A stretch of DNA of 64,000 nucleotides. Origin: Streptantibioticus cattleyicolor NRRL 8057 = DSM 46488 (lineage in GTDB: Bacteria; Actinomycetota; Actinomycetes; Streptomycetales; Streptomycetaceae). Position numbers and translations under genes: made by a program. The notes under the pieces were generated by a model, which made no database searches, was not told where the DNA came from, and saw only the letters and a program-made list of their open reading frames with translations. This document shows, one piece after another, positions 38,039 through 47,166 of this stretch. Position 1 is the stretch's first letter. Every line of letters starts with the position of its first letter. The stretch spans positions 62,001 to 126,000 of the forward strand of contig NC_017586.1 of the NCBI RefSeq assembly GCF_000240165.1. Reading direction: 5' to 3'.

Positions 38039-38494
38039 TCCGCTGATCGGGCGCTCAGCAGGATAGGCGGGTGGCCTTCGACTGCCCGCCTCCAACACGT
38101 GGACGATCCGGCCGACGGCTGACGCGGCGAGGCCCGGACCCGACCGGGTGAAACGGCGATACCCCGCCGACTGCGGCTCGTCATCCACGGCCCGGCCACC
38201 CTCCTCCCCTGGTCCGCCGCCGCGATCGCCGCCCTCGGCCTGGTGCTGCACCTGCTGACCACCCGGGGCGCCACGGCCGCCAGCACGGAGGCGTCCCGGC
38301 TCGCCCAGAAGGTGTGAGGCGGCCCTTCGAGCCTGCGCGGACGCAACGCGCGGTACGCGGCGGGTCCGCCGAGCCGGAGGCTTGCGTACCGGCGGGCGGC
38401 CGGCGGGCGCGCACACGCCTAGGCGGAGCGGATCGGGGTGGTGTTCACTGAACGCGCCGTGCCCGTCGGATGTCGTCGGATGGGGGGAAGGTCC
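38039..38494. other. 456-bp intergenic region
   Basis: No convincing gene. A plus-strand frame 38123-38317 reads like a short membrane segment (WSAAAIAALGLVLHLL) ending QKV, but has no usable start codon. The rest presumably contains the kinase promoter. A G-rich ribosome site (GGGGGGAAGG) ends just before 38495. Confidence 0.4.
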
Positions 38495-40810
38495 GTGGGG
38501 CGACCGAGGCGAGAACTGGACCCGCAGGCCGGTCCGTTGGAGGCGTTCTGCCATGACCTGGAGGAGTTGCGGGCCGCGGCCGGGCTGACGTTGCGCAGGC
38601 TGGAGGAGCGCTCCGGGTATTCGAAGGCGGCGCTGTCGAAGGCGACGTCGGCGGTGTCGTTGCCCTCGTTGGACCTGACGATGGCGTACGTCGGGGCGTG
38701 CGGCGGGGATCAGCGGGAGTGGGAGAGCCGGTGGACGGCGTTGCGGGAGGTGCTGAACGCGAGCCGTCCGGAGTTGCTGACCGATCCGTCCGGCCCCGCC
38801 GGGACGGACGCGGCGGACGCGTTGCGGGTCGTCCGGGAGACCGCCGGGGCCGGTCGCCACGGGGAGGCCGCCGCCATGGCCGCCGCCTGGGAGGAGCACG
38901 CGCGGCGCAGTCACGGCGACGGCAGCGCACAGGTAGCCCACTGGGCCGGGATCCGCGCCGATCTCGCCCGGATGGCCGGGGACATGGCGGGTGCCACCGG
39001 GCTGTGGATCGCCGCCGCCCGTGCCCGCCTGGCCGGCGGACCTGCCGACGACCCCGCGCTGCTCGCCGCGGCCCGCAGCGCCCACTGGTGCTGGCAGCAG
39101 ATCGCCGACCCCGACCGTGCCCGGCAGGCCGGGGTCCAACTCCTCGATCTGCTGCGGTCGTTACCCGCGTTGGACCCGCGGCACGTCGCGGCGGCCGAGT
39201 ACCGGCTCGCCGCGCTGGGGCCGGGGGCCACCGCATCGCCGCGGCCGGATCCGGCGGGCACCCGGTGGCCGGGGTCGGCGGATCCCGTCTCGGCGCCACC
39301 GGGGACCGCACCGTCCGGCGGCCGGGTTCCCCGCCGCGCCGTCGCCCCTCTGCTGTCCGGCGACCCGGACCGCGTCGGCCCGTTCCGGCTGCTCGGCCGG
39401 CTCGGATCGGGCGCGATGGGGCAGGTCTTCCTCGGGGTCTCCAGGGCGGGGCGGCCGGTGGCGGTGAAGGTGGTCCGTTCCGAGCTGGCCGAGGACGCCA
39501 CCTTCCGCCGCCGGTTCGCCGCCGAGGTCGCCGCCGCCCGCACGGTGCAGGGTCCCTACACCCCGGCGGTGGTGGACGCCGATCCGGACGCCGAGCGGCC
39601 GTGGATGGCGACCACCTGCATCCCCGGGCCCTCGCTGGGTGACGTGGTGTCGTCCGGCGGCCCGCTGCCCGCCCCCGTGGTCCGCGCGCTGGCGGCCGGC
39701 ATCGCGGAGGCGCTGACCGCCATCCACGCCGCCGGGGTGCTCCACCGGGACCTCAAGCCCGGCAACGTCCTGCTCGACCGCGACGGGCCCAAGGTGATCG
39801 ACTTCGGCATCGCGCACGCCGCCGACCACACCCGGCTCACCCGTACCGGGGCCCAGCTCGGCACGGTTCCGTACATGGCACCGGAGCAGGCGGCGGGGCG
39901 GCCGGTCGGACCGGCCACCGACGTCTTCGCACTCGGATCGCTCCTGGCCTACGCGGCCACCGGCATCCCGCCGTTCGGGGAGAGCGGCACCGGCGAGGTG
40001 CTCTACCGCATCGTGCACTCCGAGCCCGACCCGGAGGCGCTGGAGTGCGCGGATCCGGCGCTGCGCGAGCTGATCGGGGCGTGCCTGGCCAAGGACCCGG
40101 CGCGCCGGCCGACGCCCGGGAGGATCGTGGCCGCCTGCGCGCAGGCGGCCGGCGCCGAGCCGTGGCCGCCGCCCGCGCTCGCCGCCCGGCTCGCCGAGCA
40201 CGACGCGGAGTTGACCACGTTGCTGGCCCGGCAGCCGGAACGCCGCCGGATGCGTCCGACGCGTCCGGCGCTCCGGTTCAGCCTGGTGCCGCTGGTCCTC
40301 GCCACCGGGATCGTGGTGGCCGTGATGCTGGTCGGCTCGCGCGGCGGCACCACGGGCCACGACACCGGGACGCCACCGGCCACCTCCCGCTCCGCGGCAC
40401 CGGTGCCGAAGCCGGCCCGCGACGGCCAGGACCCGTACACCGGGGCGCACTGCGGACCGGACCAGCAGGAGGCCGACCGGCGCGCGATGACCTGGCCGGA
40501 CGGCTCCCCCTACGGCTACCTGGTGCTCTTCCACTCCCCCGGCTGCGCGGCGAGTTGGGGTTACGTCTACGGCCCCAACTCCCACAAGTGGTCGGTGCAC
40601 ATCACCGCCCACCGGCAGGGCGACGGGGCCACCGCGCCCTCCGCCTTCTCCGGCGACCTGCGCCCCAACTCCTGGGGCAACGTGCTCTCCACCCGCACCG
40701 GCTGCGTGTGGATCGAGGGGTGGGTCAGCGAGGAGAAGGCGCAGTCCCGGCACACCGTCACCGACTGCGTCCAGGACGGCGGCCCGGTCACGGTCACCGG
40801 GTCGCCGTGA
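38495..40810 (+). CDS. HTH (XRE) - Ser/Thr protein kinase - TM - DUF2690 protein
   Basis: A 771-aa multidomain protein. The N-terminal XRE-type HTH (about 15-75, LRRLEERSGYSKAALSKATS) is followed by a helical TPR-like region (about 100-255) and a Pro-rich linker. A PknB-type kinase (about 294-555) has GSGAMGQV (P loop), VAVKVV (Lys), LHRDLKPGN (catalytic Asp near 418), IDFG and APEQAAG. One membrane helix (about 594-614) leads to an extracellular Cys-containing C-terminal domain resembling DUF2690 (DPYxTGAHC, LFHSPGCAASWG). GTG 38495 is preceded by a G-rich site; ATG 38480 is an alternative. It probably senses an external signal; the intracellular HTH is unusual for such a kinase. Confidence 0.85.
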   Translation: MGRPRRELDPQAGPLEAFCHDLEELRAAAGLTLRRLEERSGYSKAALSKATSAVSLPSLDLTMAYVGACGGDQREWESRWTALREVLNASRPELLTDPSGPAGTDAADALRVVRETAGAGRHGEAAAMAAAWEEHARRSHGDGSAQVAHWAGIRADLARMAGDMAGATGLWIAAARARLAGGPADDPALLAAARSAHWCWQQIADPDRARQAGVQLLDLLRSLPALDPRHVAAAEYRLAALGPGATASPRPDPAGTRWPGSADPVSAPPGTAPSGGRVPRRAVAPLLSGDPDRVGPFRLLGRLGSGAMGQVFLGVSRAGRPVAVKVVRSELAEDATFRRRFAAEVAAARTVQGPYTPAVVDADPDAERPWMATTCIPGPSLGDVVSSGGPLPAPVVRALAAGIAEALTAIHAAGVLHRDLKPGNVLLDRDGPKVIDFGIAHAADHTRLTRTGAQLGTVPYMAPEQAAGRPVGPATDVFALGSLLAYAATGIPPFGESGTGEVLYRIVHSEPDPEALECADPALRELIGACLAKDPARRPTPGRIVAACAQAAGAEPWPPPALAARLAEHDAELTTLLARQPERRRMRPTRPALRFSLVPLVLATGIVVAVMLVGSRGGTTGHDTGTPPATSRSAAPVPKPARDGQDPYTGAHCGPDQQEADRRAMTWPDGSPYGYLVLFHSPGCAASWGYVYGPNSHKWSVHITAHRQGDGATAPSAFSGDLRPNSWGNVLSTRTGCVWIEGWVSEEKAQSRHTVTDCVQDGGPVTVTGSP

Positions 40811-40823
40811 ACCGGCGGCCGGC

Positions 40824-41999
40824 TCAGGCGATGCCGAGCAGGTGGTCCATGGCGAGCTGGTCGAGGCGTTCGAAGGCCATCCCGCGTTCCGCGGCGGCGG
40901 CCACGTCGAACTCCTCGTAGGCGGATCGGTCGGCGAGCAGCGTCGTCACCGTCTCGCCGGGGGCCAGGGTGGGCCGGGCCAGGTCGTCCAGCCGGGCGGC
41001 GCGCAGCGCCTCGGCAACCCGGGGGTCGGCGCGGAAGGCGGCGGACCTGGCCTTCAGCGCGAGGTAGTTGCGCATGCAGCCGGCCGCGGAGTCCCACACC
41101 CCGTCGGGGTCCTCGGTGCGCGGCGGCTTGAAGTCGAAGTGGCGCGAGCCGCGGTACCCGGCGGATTCCAACAGGTCGACCAGCCAGAACGCCTGGCGGA
41201 GGTCGCCCGCGCCGAAACGCAGGTCCTGGTCGTACTTGACGCCCGACTGGCCGTTGAGGTCGATGTGGAAGAGCTTGCCGGACCACAGCGCCTGCGCGAC
41301 GCCGTGGGTGACGTTGAGCCCGGCCATCTGCTCGTGGCCCACCTCGGGGTTGACGCCGACGAGTTCGGGGTGCTCCAGCCGTTCGATGAAGGCCAGGGCG
41401 TGGCCGACGGTGGGCAGCAGGATGTCGCCGCGCGGTTCGTTGGGCTTGGGCTCGACGGCGAAGCGCAGCGGGTAGCGCTGTTCGTGGACGTAGGCGGTGA
41501 GCAGGTCGAAGGCTTCCTTGAGGCGGTCGAGGGCGGCGGGTACGTCCTTGGCGGCGCCCGATTCGGCGCCCTCCCGGCCGCCCCAGGCGACGTAGACCTC
41601 GGCGCCGAGTTCGACGGCCAGGTCGATGTTGCGCAGGGTCTTGCGCAGCGCGAAGCGGCGCACGTCGCGGTCGTTGGCGGTGAAGGCGCCGTCCTTGAAG
41701 ACCGGGTGGGTGAACAGGTTGGTGGTGGCCATCGGCACCTTGAGCCCGGTGGCGTCCAGTGCCTGCCGGAAGCGCTTGAGGATGGCCTCGCGGCGGCTGT
41801 CGGTGGCGTCGAAGCCGAAGAGGTCGTCGTCGTGGAAGGTGACCCCGTGGGCGCCGAGGGCGGCGAGGCGGTGGACGGCCTCGACCGGGTCGAGCGGGGG
41901 CCGGGTGGCGTCGCCGAACGGGTCGCGGCCGGCCCAGCCGACGGTCCACAGGCCGAAGGAGAACCGGTCCTCGGGGGTGGGGGTCAGTTCGTCGGTCAC
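40824..41999 (-). CDS. xylA: xylose isomerase XylA
   Basis: A 391-aa TIM-barrel enzyme that interconverts D-xylose and D-xylulose (and glucose/fructose). Actinobacterial class I motifs are visible: [11 protein letters not shown] at the start, [11 protein letters not shown] (catalytic His), [20 protein letters not shown] (Glu/Lys metal and proton-shuttle residues), [10 protein letters not shown] and LFHIDLNGQ with metal-binding Asp/His. The start GTG 41999 has AGGGAG upstream and gives the normal Streptomyces length (about 388 aa). It is divergent from xylB across a 127-bp region with an AT-rich inverted repeat. Confidence 0.96.
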   Translation of the reverse strand: MTDELTPTPEDRFSFGLWTVGWAGRDPFGDATRPPLDPVEAVHRLAALGAHGVTFHDDDLFGFDATDSRREAILKRFRQALDATGLKVPMATTNLFTHPVFKDGAFTANDRDVRRFALRKTLRNIDLAVELGAEVYVAWGGREGAESGAAKDVPAALDRLKEAFDLLTAYVHEQRYPLRFAVEPKPNEPRGDILLPTVGHALAFIERLEHPELVGVNPEVGHEQMAGLNVTHGVAQALWSGKLFHIDLNGQSGVKYDQDLRFGAGDLRQAFWLVDLLESAGYRGSRHFDFKPPRTEDPDGVWDSAAGCMRNYLALKARSAAFRADPRVAEALRAARLDDLARPTLAPGETVTTLLADRSAYEEFDVAAAAERGMAFERLDQLAMDHLLGIA

Positions 42000-42042
42000 C
42001 GTGTCTCCCTGGGGTGTGCGAGGGGCGGGTCCGGCCACGCCC

Positions 42043-42071
42043 TATTGGTTAAGCCGGAAAACAAACTAATA
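42043..42071. promoter_or_regulatory. putative XylR operator in the xylA-xylB divergent promoter
   Basis: An AT-rich island in GC-rich DNA. TATTGGTT (42043-42050) faces AACTAATA (42064-42071), 7 of 8 positions complementary, with a 13-bp spacer. The A/T-rich arms resemble operators of ROK-type xylose repressors, and a ROK regulator gene ends this locus. Confidence 0.65.
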
Positions 42072-42126
42072 TCGCTGCGCGGCGCCGGGAACCCCCCGGC
42101 GCCGGTGAACCGCCGGGGAGGCCGGG

Positions 42127-43587
42127 TTGGCTGCACAGCAGGACGCGCGAGGAGAACGGGTCGTCATCGGCGTGGACAGCTCCACGCAGGCCACCAAGGC
42201 GGTGGCCGTGGGCGTGGACACCGGCACGGTTCTGGGCACCGGGCGCCACGCGCACTCCGTCACCTCCGGGGCGGGCCGGGAGAGCGACCCGGAGCAGTGG
42301 TGGGCCGCGCTGACCGGGGCGGTCGCCGCCACCGGCCACGCCGGCCGGGCCGAGGCGGTCGCCGTCGCCGGGCAGCAGCACGGCCTGGTGGCGCTCGGCG
42401 CGGACGGCCGGCCGGTGCGCCCCGCGCTGCTGTGGAACGACGTGCGTTCCGCGCCGCAGGCCGCCGCGCTGGTCGAACGGTTCGGCGCCGAGGAGCTGGC
42501 GGAGCGCACCGGCAGCGTGCCCACCGCCGCGTTCACCATCGCCAAGTGGGCCTGGCTGCGGGAGAACGAGCCGGCCGCCGCCGACCGGGTGGCCGCCGTC
42601 CGCCTGCCGCACGACTACCTCACCGAGCAGCTGACCGGAGCCGCCACCACCGACCGCGGCGACGTCTCCGGCACCGGCTGGTGGACCCCGCACGGCTACG
42701 ACGGTGAACTCCTCGGCCACGTCGGGCTGTCGGCGGCGGCGCTGCCGGAGGTCGTCGCGCCGGGCACGGCGGCCGGACGGGTACGTGGCGGTGACGGACC
42801 GCTGCGGCCCGGCACCCTGGTCGCGGCCGGCACCGGGGACAACATGGCCGCGGCGCTGGGCCTCGGGCTGCGCCCCGGATCGCCGGTGGTCTCGCTGGGC
42901 ACCTCGGGCACCGTGTTCGCGGTCACCCGGGGCAGGCCGCGGGACCCCTCCGGGGTGGTCGCCGGGTTCGCCGACGCGCTCGGCGGCTGGCTGCCACTGG
43001 CCTGCACCCTCAACTGCACGCTGGCGGTGGACCGGTTCGCCGCGTTGCTCGGCCGCGACCGGGAGGCCGTGGAGCCCGGCGGCACGGCCGTGGTGCTGCC
43101 GTTCCTGGACGGGGAGCGCACGCCCAACCTGCCGTACGCCTCGGGGCTGTTGCACGGGCTGCGCCACGACACCACGCCCGGCCAGGTGCTCCAGGCGGCC
43201 TACGACGGCGCCGCGTACTCGCTGCTGGCCGCGGTGGACGACGTGTTGCGGGCCGGTGGTGAGGAGAACGATCCGCTGGCGCCGCTGCTGCTGGTGGGCG
43301 GCGGTGCGCGGGGGACGGCGTGGCGGGAGACGATGCGGCGGCTGTCCGGGCGGCCCGTTCAGGTGCCGGCCGCCGAGGAGCTGGTGGCGCTGGGCGCGGC
43401 GGCGCAGGCGGCGGGGGTGCTGACCGGGGAGGCCGCCGACGAGGTGGCCCGCCGCTGGGGCACCGGCCGGCCCGCCGTGGTGCTCGATCCGCGGCCGGCC
43501 GACACCGAGGCGCTGGCCCGGATCGGCGACACGCTGCGGCGTTCCCACGACCTGATGGCCCGTCAGCTACCCGCCGCCGAAGGGTGA
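42127..43587 (+). CDS. xylB: xylulokinase XylB
   Basis: A 486-aa FGGY-family kinase that phosphorylates D-xylulose to xylulose 5-phosphate for the pentose phosphate pathway. It shows VIGVDSSTQATKAV (phosphate 1 loop), AVAVAGQQHGLVAL (sugar-binding), WNDVRS, TGDNMAAALGLGL (catalytic Asp region) and LLVGGGARGTAWRETMRRL near the C-terminus. It starts with TTG 42127, six bases after GGGGAGG. Its stop overlaps the ROK regulator start. Confidence 0.95.
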   Translation: MAAQQDARGERVVIGVDSSTQATKAVAVGVDTGTVLGTGRHAHSVTSGAGRESDPEQWWAALTGAVAATGHAGRAEAVAVAGQQHGLVALGADGRPVRPALLWNDVRSAPQAAALVERFGAEELAERTGSVPTAAFTIAKWAWLRENEPAAADRVAAVRLPHDYLTEQLTGAATTDRGDVSGTGWWTPHGYDGELLGHVGLSAAALPEVVAPGTAAGRVRGGDGPLRPGTLVAAGTGDNMAAALGLGLRPGSPVVSLGTSGTVFAVTRGRPRDPSGVVAGFADALGGWLPLACTLNCTLAVDRFAALLGRDREAVEPGGTAVVLPFLDGERTPNLPYASGLLHGLRHDTTPGQVLQAAYDGAAYSLLAAVDDVLRAGGEENDPLAPLLLVGGGARGTAWRETMRRLSGRPVQVPAAEELVALGAAAQAAGVLTGEAADEVARRWGTGRPAVVLDPRPADTEALARIGDTLRRSHDLMARQLPAAEG

Positions 43588-44831
43588 TACGGGTGCTCGA
43601 CACGACCGGACGCGGCGTCGCGCAGTCACCGTCGGCCGCCTCCCAGCGGGACATGCGCCGGCACAACCTCGCCGCGGTACTGCGCACCGTGGCGGCGCAC
43701 GGCCCGCTCTCCCGCGCCGCCGTCGCCGATCACACCGGGCTCACCCGGGCTGCGGTCTCCAGCCTGGTCGACCAGTTGCGCGCGGACGGCCTGGTGGCCG
43801 AGGTGGGGCGGGCGCCCAGCGGCCGGGTGGGGCGGCCGGGCACCGCGCTGGCGGTCAACGAGCGCGGCCCGGCCGGACTCGGGCTGGAGATCGGCGTGTC
43901 GCACCTGGGCGCGTGCGTGGTGGATCTGCGCGGCGAGGTCAGGGTGTGGCTGCACCGCGACACCGGCAACCGCGGCCGGGACGCCGCCGAGGTGCTGGCG
44001 GAGCTGTCCGCGCTGGCGGGGCGGGCGATCGACCGGGCCGGGGCGGAGGGGCTGCGTCCGGTGGCGGCGGTGCTCTCGGTGCCGGGGGTGGTCGGCGCCG
44101 ACCCCGGGGTTCTGGAGCACGCCCCCAACCTGGGGTGGCGGCAGGTCGCGGTGGCCGGGGCGGTGCCGTCGCGCGGGGTGCCGCTGCGCGCGGAGAACGA
44201 GGCCAACCTCGGTGCGCTGGCCGAGGTGTGGACGGGTTCGCCCGGCCCCGATGTGCTCCATGTGTCGGCGGAGGCCGGGATCGGCGCAGCGCTGGTGATC
44301 GGCGGGCGGCTGTTCCGCGGGGCCCGGGGGTTCGCCGGTGAACTGGGCCATGTCCCGGTGCATCCGTCCGGCCCGCCCTGCGGCTGCGGTGCCCGCGGCT
44401 GCCTGGAACGGTACGCGGGGCTGGAGGCGGTACGGACCCGCGCCGGGCTGGCCCCGGACGCCGCCGACGGGGACGTGGTGGCCGCGCTCGCCGCCCGGGC
44501 ACGCGAGGGGGACGCCCGGACCCGGGGCGCGCTGGGCCGGGCGGCGACCGCGCTGGGCACGGCGCTGACCGGGGCGGTCAACCTGATGGATCCGGCGACG
44601 GTGGTGCTCGGCGGCGCCTACGCGGAGCTGGCGCCGTGGCTGCTGCCGGGGATGCGCCGGGAGTTGGCGGCGCGGGTCACCGTACGTCCGTGGCGGGACG
44701 GGCAGTTGACGGTGTCGGTGCTGGGGCGACGCGGTCCGCTGCTGGGCGCCGCGCTGTCGACGGTGCGGCGGATCGTGGAGGACCCGGTGGCCGCGGCGCC
44801 GGAGGGCGGCTGGGCGGGGTTGCGGGGGTGA
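43584..44831 (+). CDS. xylR: ROK-family transcriptional regulator, probable XylR
   Basis: A 415-aa ROK regulator. An N-terminal winged HTH (LRTVAAHGPLSRAAVADHTGL, about residues 33-53) is followed by the sugar-kinase-like domain with the zinc motif CGCGARGCLERYAG (about 270-283) and a GELGHVPVHP-type ROK signature with the catalytic-type His. Genes of this type following xylB repress xylose genes and are released by xylose. I use GTG 43584, which overlaps the xylB stop (GTGA); GTG 43593, behind AAGGG, is equally possible. Confidence 0.88.
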   Translation: MIRVLDTTGRGVAQSPSAASQRDMRRHNLAAVLRTVAAHGPLSRAAVADHTGLTRAAVSSLVDQLRADGLVAEVGRAPSGRVGRPGTALAVNERGPAGLGLEIGVSHLGACVVDLRGEVRVWLHRDTGNRGRDAAEVLAELSALAGRAIDRAGAEGLRPVAAVLSVPGVVGADPGVLEHAPNLGWRQVAVAGAVPSRGVPLRAENEANLGALAEVWTGSPGPDVLHVSAEAGIGAALVIGGRLFRGARGFAGELGHVPVHPSGPPCGCGARGCLERYAGLEAVRTRAGLAPDAADGDVVAALAARAREGDARTRGALGRAATALGTALTGAVNLMDPATVVLGGAYAELAPWLLPGMRRELAARVTVRPWRDGQLTVSVLGRRGPLLGAALSTVRRIVEDPVAAAPEGGWAGLRG

Positions 44832-45144
44832 ACCGTGGCCGGGGGGCGTCCGTCCGGTACGCGGTCGGCGTGGTACCGGTGCGTCGGCGGCGGGTTGAGC
44901 CTTCAAGGAGTGAAGAACACGCCGCCGTTGGGATGTTTACCTCGTTCACATCTTGACCTCCATGTGCGGGGCGCGGGAATCTCTGCTGGGCGCCGCCCGC
45001 GGTAGGTGAGACGAGTCGGCGGCGACCGCCGCCGTCCGCCCACGTGCCGACGGCGGTTTCGTACTCACAGCCGTCACTGACGACCGGTCCGGTCGCGGCG
45101 CAGCCGACGCCGCGGCGCCTCCGGTCCCAGCCAGGGAGGACAGC
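44832..45144. other. 313-bp intergenic region upstream of the GH3 gene
   Basis: No gene. It contains the promoter/operator candidate at 44932-44982 and the AGGGAGGA ribosome site just before TTG 45145. No convincing terminator for the xyl genes is seen, and no CebR box. Confidence 0.5.
44932..44982 (+). promoter_or_regulatory. candidate operator and promoter of the GH3 gene
   Basis: GATGTTTAC-CTC-GTTCACATC (44932-44952) is an inverted repeat with 7 of 9 positions paired. It is followed at once by TTGACC (44953-44958) and, after 18 bp, GAATCT (44977-44982), which could be -35 and -10 boxes. The regulator is not known. Confidence 0.4.
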
Positions 45145-47121
45145 TTGAGACAACACCCACCCCACGGCGGCCGGACGCGCCGGCGCCTGACGGCCGCCCG
45201 TGTGGCCGGCGCACTGGTCACCGCCGCGGCGCTGGTGGCCGCCGTGATGCCCGCCGCGTCGGCGCGGACCACGGCGGCCCCGGAGCACGGCGGCCACGCC
45301 ACGGCCGCGCACCACGGTACGGCCCCCTACCTCGACCCCCGGCTGCCGGTGCGGCAGCGCGTCGCCGACCTGCTCGGGCGGATGACGCTGGAGGAGAAGG
45401 TCGGCCAGATGACCCAGGCCGAGCGCGGCGCCGTCGACTCCGACCAGGGGCAGATCACCGATCTGAAGCTGGGCTCGCTGCTGTCCGGCGGGGGTTCGAC
45501 GCCGGCCTCCAACACCCCGCGGGCGTGGGCCGACATGATCGACGGCTACCAGTCGCACGCGCTCGCCACCCGGCTGCACATCCCGCTGCTCTACGGCATC
45601 GACGCGGTGCACGGCGACAACAACCTGGTCGGGGCCACCATCTTCCCGCACAACATCGCGCTGGGGGCGACCCGGGATCCGGCGCTGGTGCGTGCCGAGG
45701 AACACATCACCGCCACCGAGACCCGGGCCACCGGGCCGCAGTGGGTCTTCGCGCCCTGCCTGTGCGTCACCCGCGACGACCGCTGGGGACGCGCCTACGA
45801 GAGCTTCGGCGAGGACCCGGCGCTGGTGGAGCGGATGGAGACCGCAATCGACGGCTTCCAGGGCACCCGCCCCCAGGACCTCTCCCGCCCCGACCACGTG
45901 CTGGCGACCGCCAAGCACTTCGCCGGTGACGGCGACACCGCGTACGGCACCTCCACCACCAACACGTACACCATCGACCAGGGCGTGACCGTCACCGACC
46001 ACCGGCACTTCGCCGCCGTGGACCTGGCGCCGTACGTCCCCGCGGTGCGCGAGCACCACGTCGGCAGCGTCATGCCGTCCTACTCCAGCGTGCGGTGGAC
46101 GGACGTGCCCGGCAGCACCCCGGTGAAGATGAGCGCCAGCAAGGAGCTGCTGACCGGTGTGCTCAAGGAGAAGATCGGCTTCCAGGGCTTCCTGATCAGC
46201 GACTGGGAGGCGATCCACCAGCTCCCCGGGGACTACGCCACGCAGGTGCGCACCGCGGTCGACGCCGGGCTCGACATGTTCATGGAGCCGTACAGCGCCG
46301 AGCGGTTCGAGCAGACCCTGGTCTCCGAGGTGCGGGCCGGGCGGGTGCCGATGGCCCGTATCGACGACGCGGTGAGCCGGATCCTGCGGGCCAAGTTCGA
46401 ACTCGGCCTCTTCGAGCACCCCTACACCGACCGGCGCGACATCGGCACGATCGGCTCGCCGGAGCACCGGGCGGTGGCCCGCCGGGCGGTCGCCGAGTCG
46501 CAGGTGCTGCTGAAGAACGACCACGGGGCGCTGCCGCTCAAGCCCTCCCAGCGGATCTACGTGGCCGAGGTCAACGCCGACGACCTCGGCAACCAGGCCG
46601 GCGGCTGGACGGTGACCTGGCAGGGCCAGTCCGGCAACGGCCGCTTCCCCGGCACCACGATCCTCCAGGGCATCCGGCAGGCGGCCCCGGACGTCACCTA
46701 CAGCGCCGACGCCTCCGCGCCGACCGCGGGGTACGACGTGGGCGTGGTGGTGGTCGGCGAGACCCCGTACGCCGAGGGCATGGGCGACGTCGGCAACGGC
46801 CACACGCTCGACCTGTCGGCCGCCGACCGGGCCGCCGTCGACAAGGTGTGCGGGGCGATCCGCACCTGCGTGGTGCTCGACGTCGCCGGCCGGCCGCAGA
46901 TCGTCACGGACGAACTGCCCAAGGCGGACGCCTTCGTGATGTCCTGGCTGCCCGGCAGCGAGGGCGAGGGCGTGGCCGACGTGCTCTTCGGCAAGCGGCC
47001 GTTCACCGGCAAGCTGCCGGTGTCGTGGCCGCGCGCCGAGAGCCAGGAGCCGGTCAACGTCGGTGACCACCGTTACGACCCGCTGTTCCGGTACGGCTAC
47101 GGACTGACCACGGGGCGCTGA
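45145..47121 (+). CDS. secreted GH3 beta-glucosidase/exo-glucanase
   Basis: A 658-aa secreted glycoside hydrolase. A signal peptide ends near ASA (about residue 40). The first GH3 domain shows RMTLEEKVGQMTQAE, IPLLYGIDAVHGDN, ATAKHFAGDGDT (Lys-His pair) and the nucleophile Asp in GFLISDWEAI (about residue 353). The second domain carries VVGETPYAEGMGD (acid/base Glu near 537) and PLSWPR-type and RYGYGLT ends. This is the ExoP/plant exo-beta-glucanase type. It starts with TTG 45145 behind AGGGAGGA. It may release glucose from beta-glucans outside the cell; its closeness to xyl genes does not prove xylosidase activity. Confidence 0.92.
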   Translation: MRQHPPHGGRTRRRLTAARVAGALVTAAALVAAVMPAASARTTAAPEHGGHATAAHHGTAPYLDPRLPVRQRVADLLGRMTLEEKVGQMTQAERGAVDSDQGQITDLKLGSLLSGGGSTPASNTPRAWADMIDGYQSHALATRLHIPLLYGIDAVHGDNNLVGATIFPHNIALGATRDPALVRAEEHITATETRATGPQWVFAPCLCVTRDDRWGRAYESFGEDPALVERMETAIDGFQGTRPQDLSRPDHVLATAKHFAGDGDTAYGTSTTNTYTIDQGVTVTDHRHFAAVDLAPYVPAVREHHVGSVMPSYSSVRWTDVPGSTPVKMSASKELLTGVLKEKIGFQGFLISDWEAIHQLPGDYATQVRTAVDAGLDMFMEPYSAERFEQTLVSEVRAGRVPMARIDDAVSRILRAKFELGLFEHPYTDRRDIGTIGSPEHRAVARRAVAESQVLLKNDHGALPLKPSQRIYVAEVNADDLGNQAGGWTVTWQGQSGNGRFPGTTILQGIRQAAPDVTYSADASAPTAGYDVGVVVVGETPYAEGMGDVGNGHTLDLSAADRAAVDKVCGAIRTCVVLDVAGRPQIVTDELPKADAFVMSWLPGSEGEGVADVLFGKRPFTGKLPVSWPRAESQEPVNVGDHRYDPLFRYGYGLTTGR

Positions 47122-47133
47122 CCGCCGACCCGG

Positions 47134-47159
47134 GCCGCCCGCACCCCGGTGCGGGCGGC
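47134..47159. terminator. hairpin between convergent GH3 and VOC genes
   Basis: GCCGCCCGCACC (47134-47145) pairs with GGTGCGGGCGGC (47148-47159), about an 11-bp stem with a tight loop, in the 45-bp gap between convergent genes. Confidence 0.7.
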
Positions 47160-47166
47160 GGGCGGC

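Noticed and set aside
38123-38317. Short plus-strand frame resembling a membrane segment
   Set aside because: No ATG, GTG or TTG at a sensible place and no ribosome site; kept only as a note on the intergenic region.
45145-47121. GH3 enzyme as part of the CebR regulon
   Set aside because: No TGGGAGCGCTCCCA box is found in the 313 bp upstream; a different palindrome is present instead.
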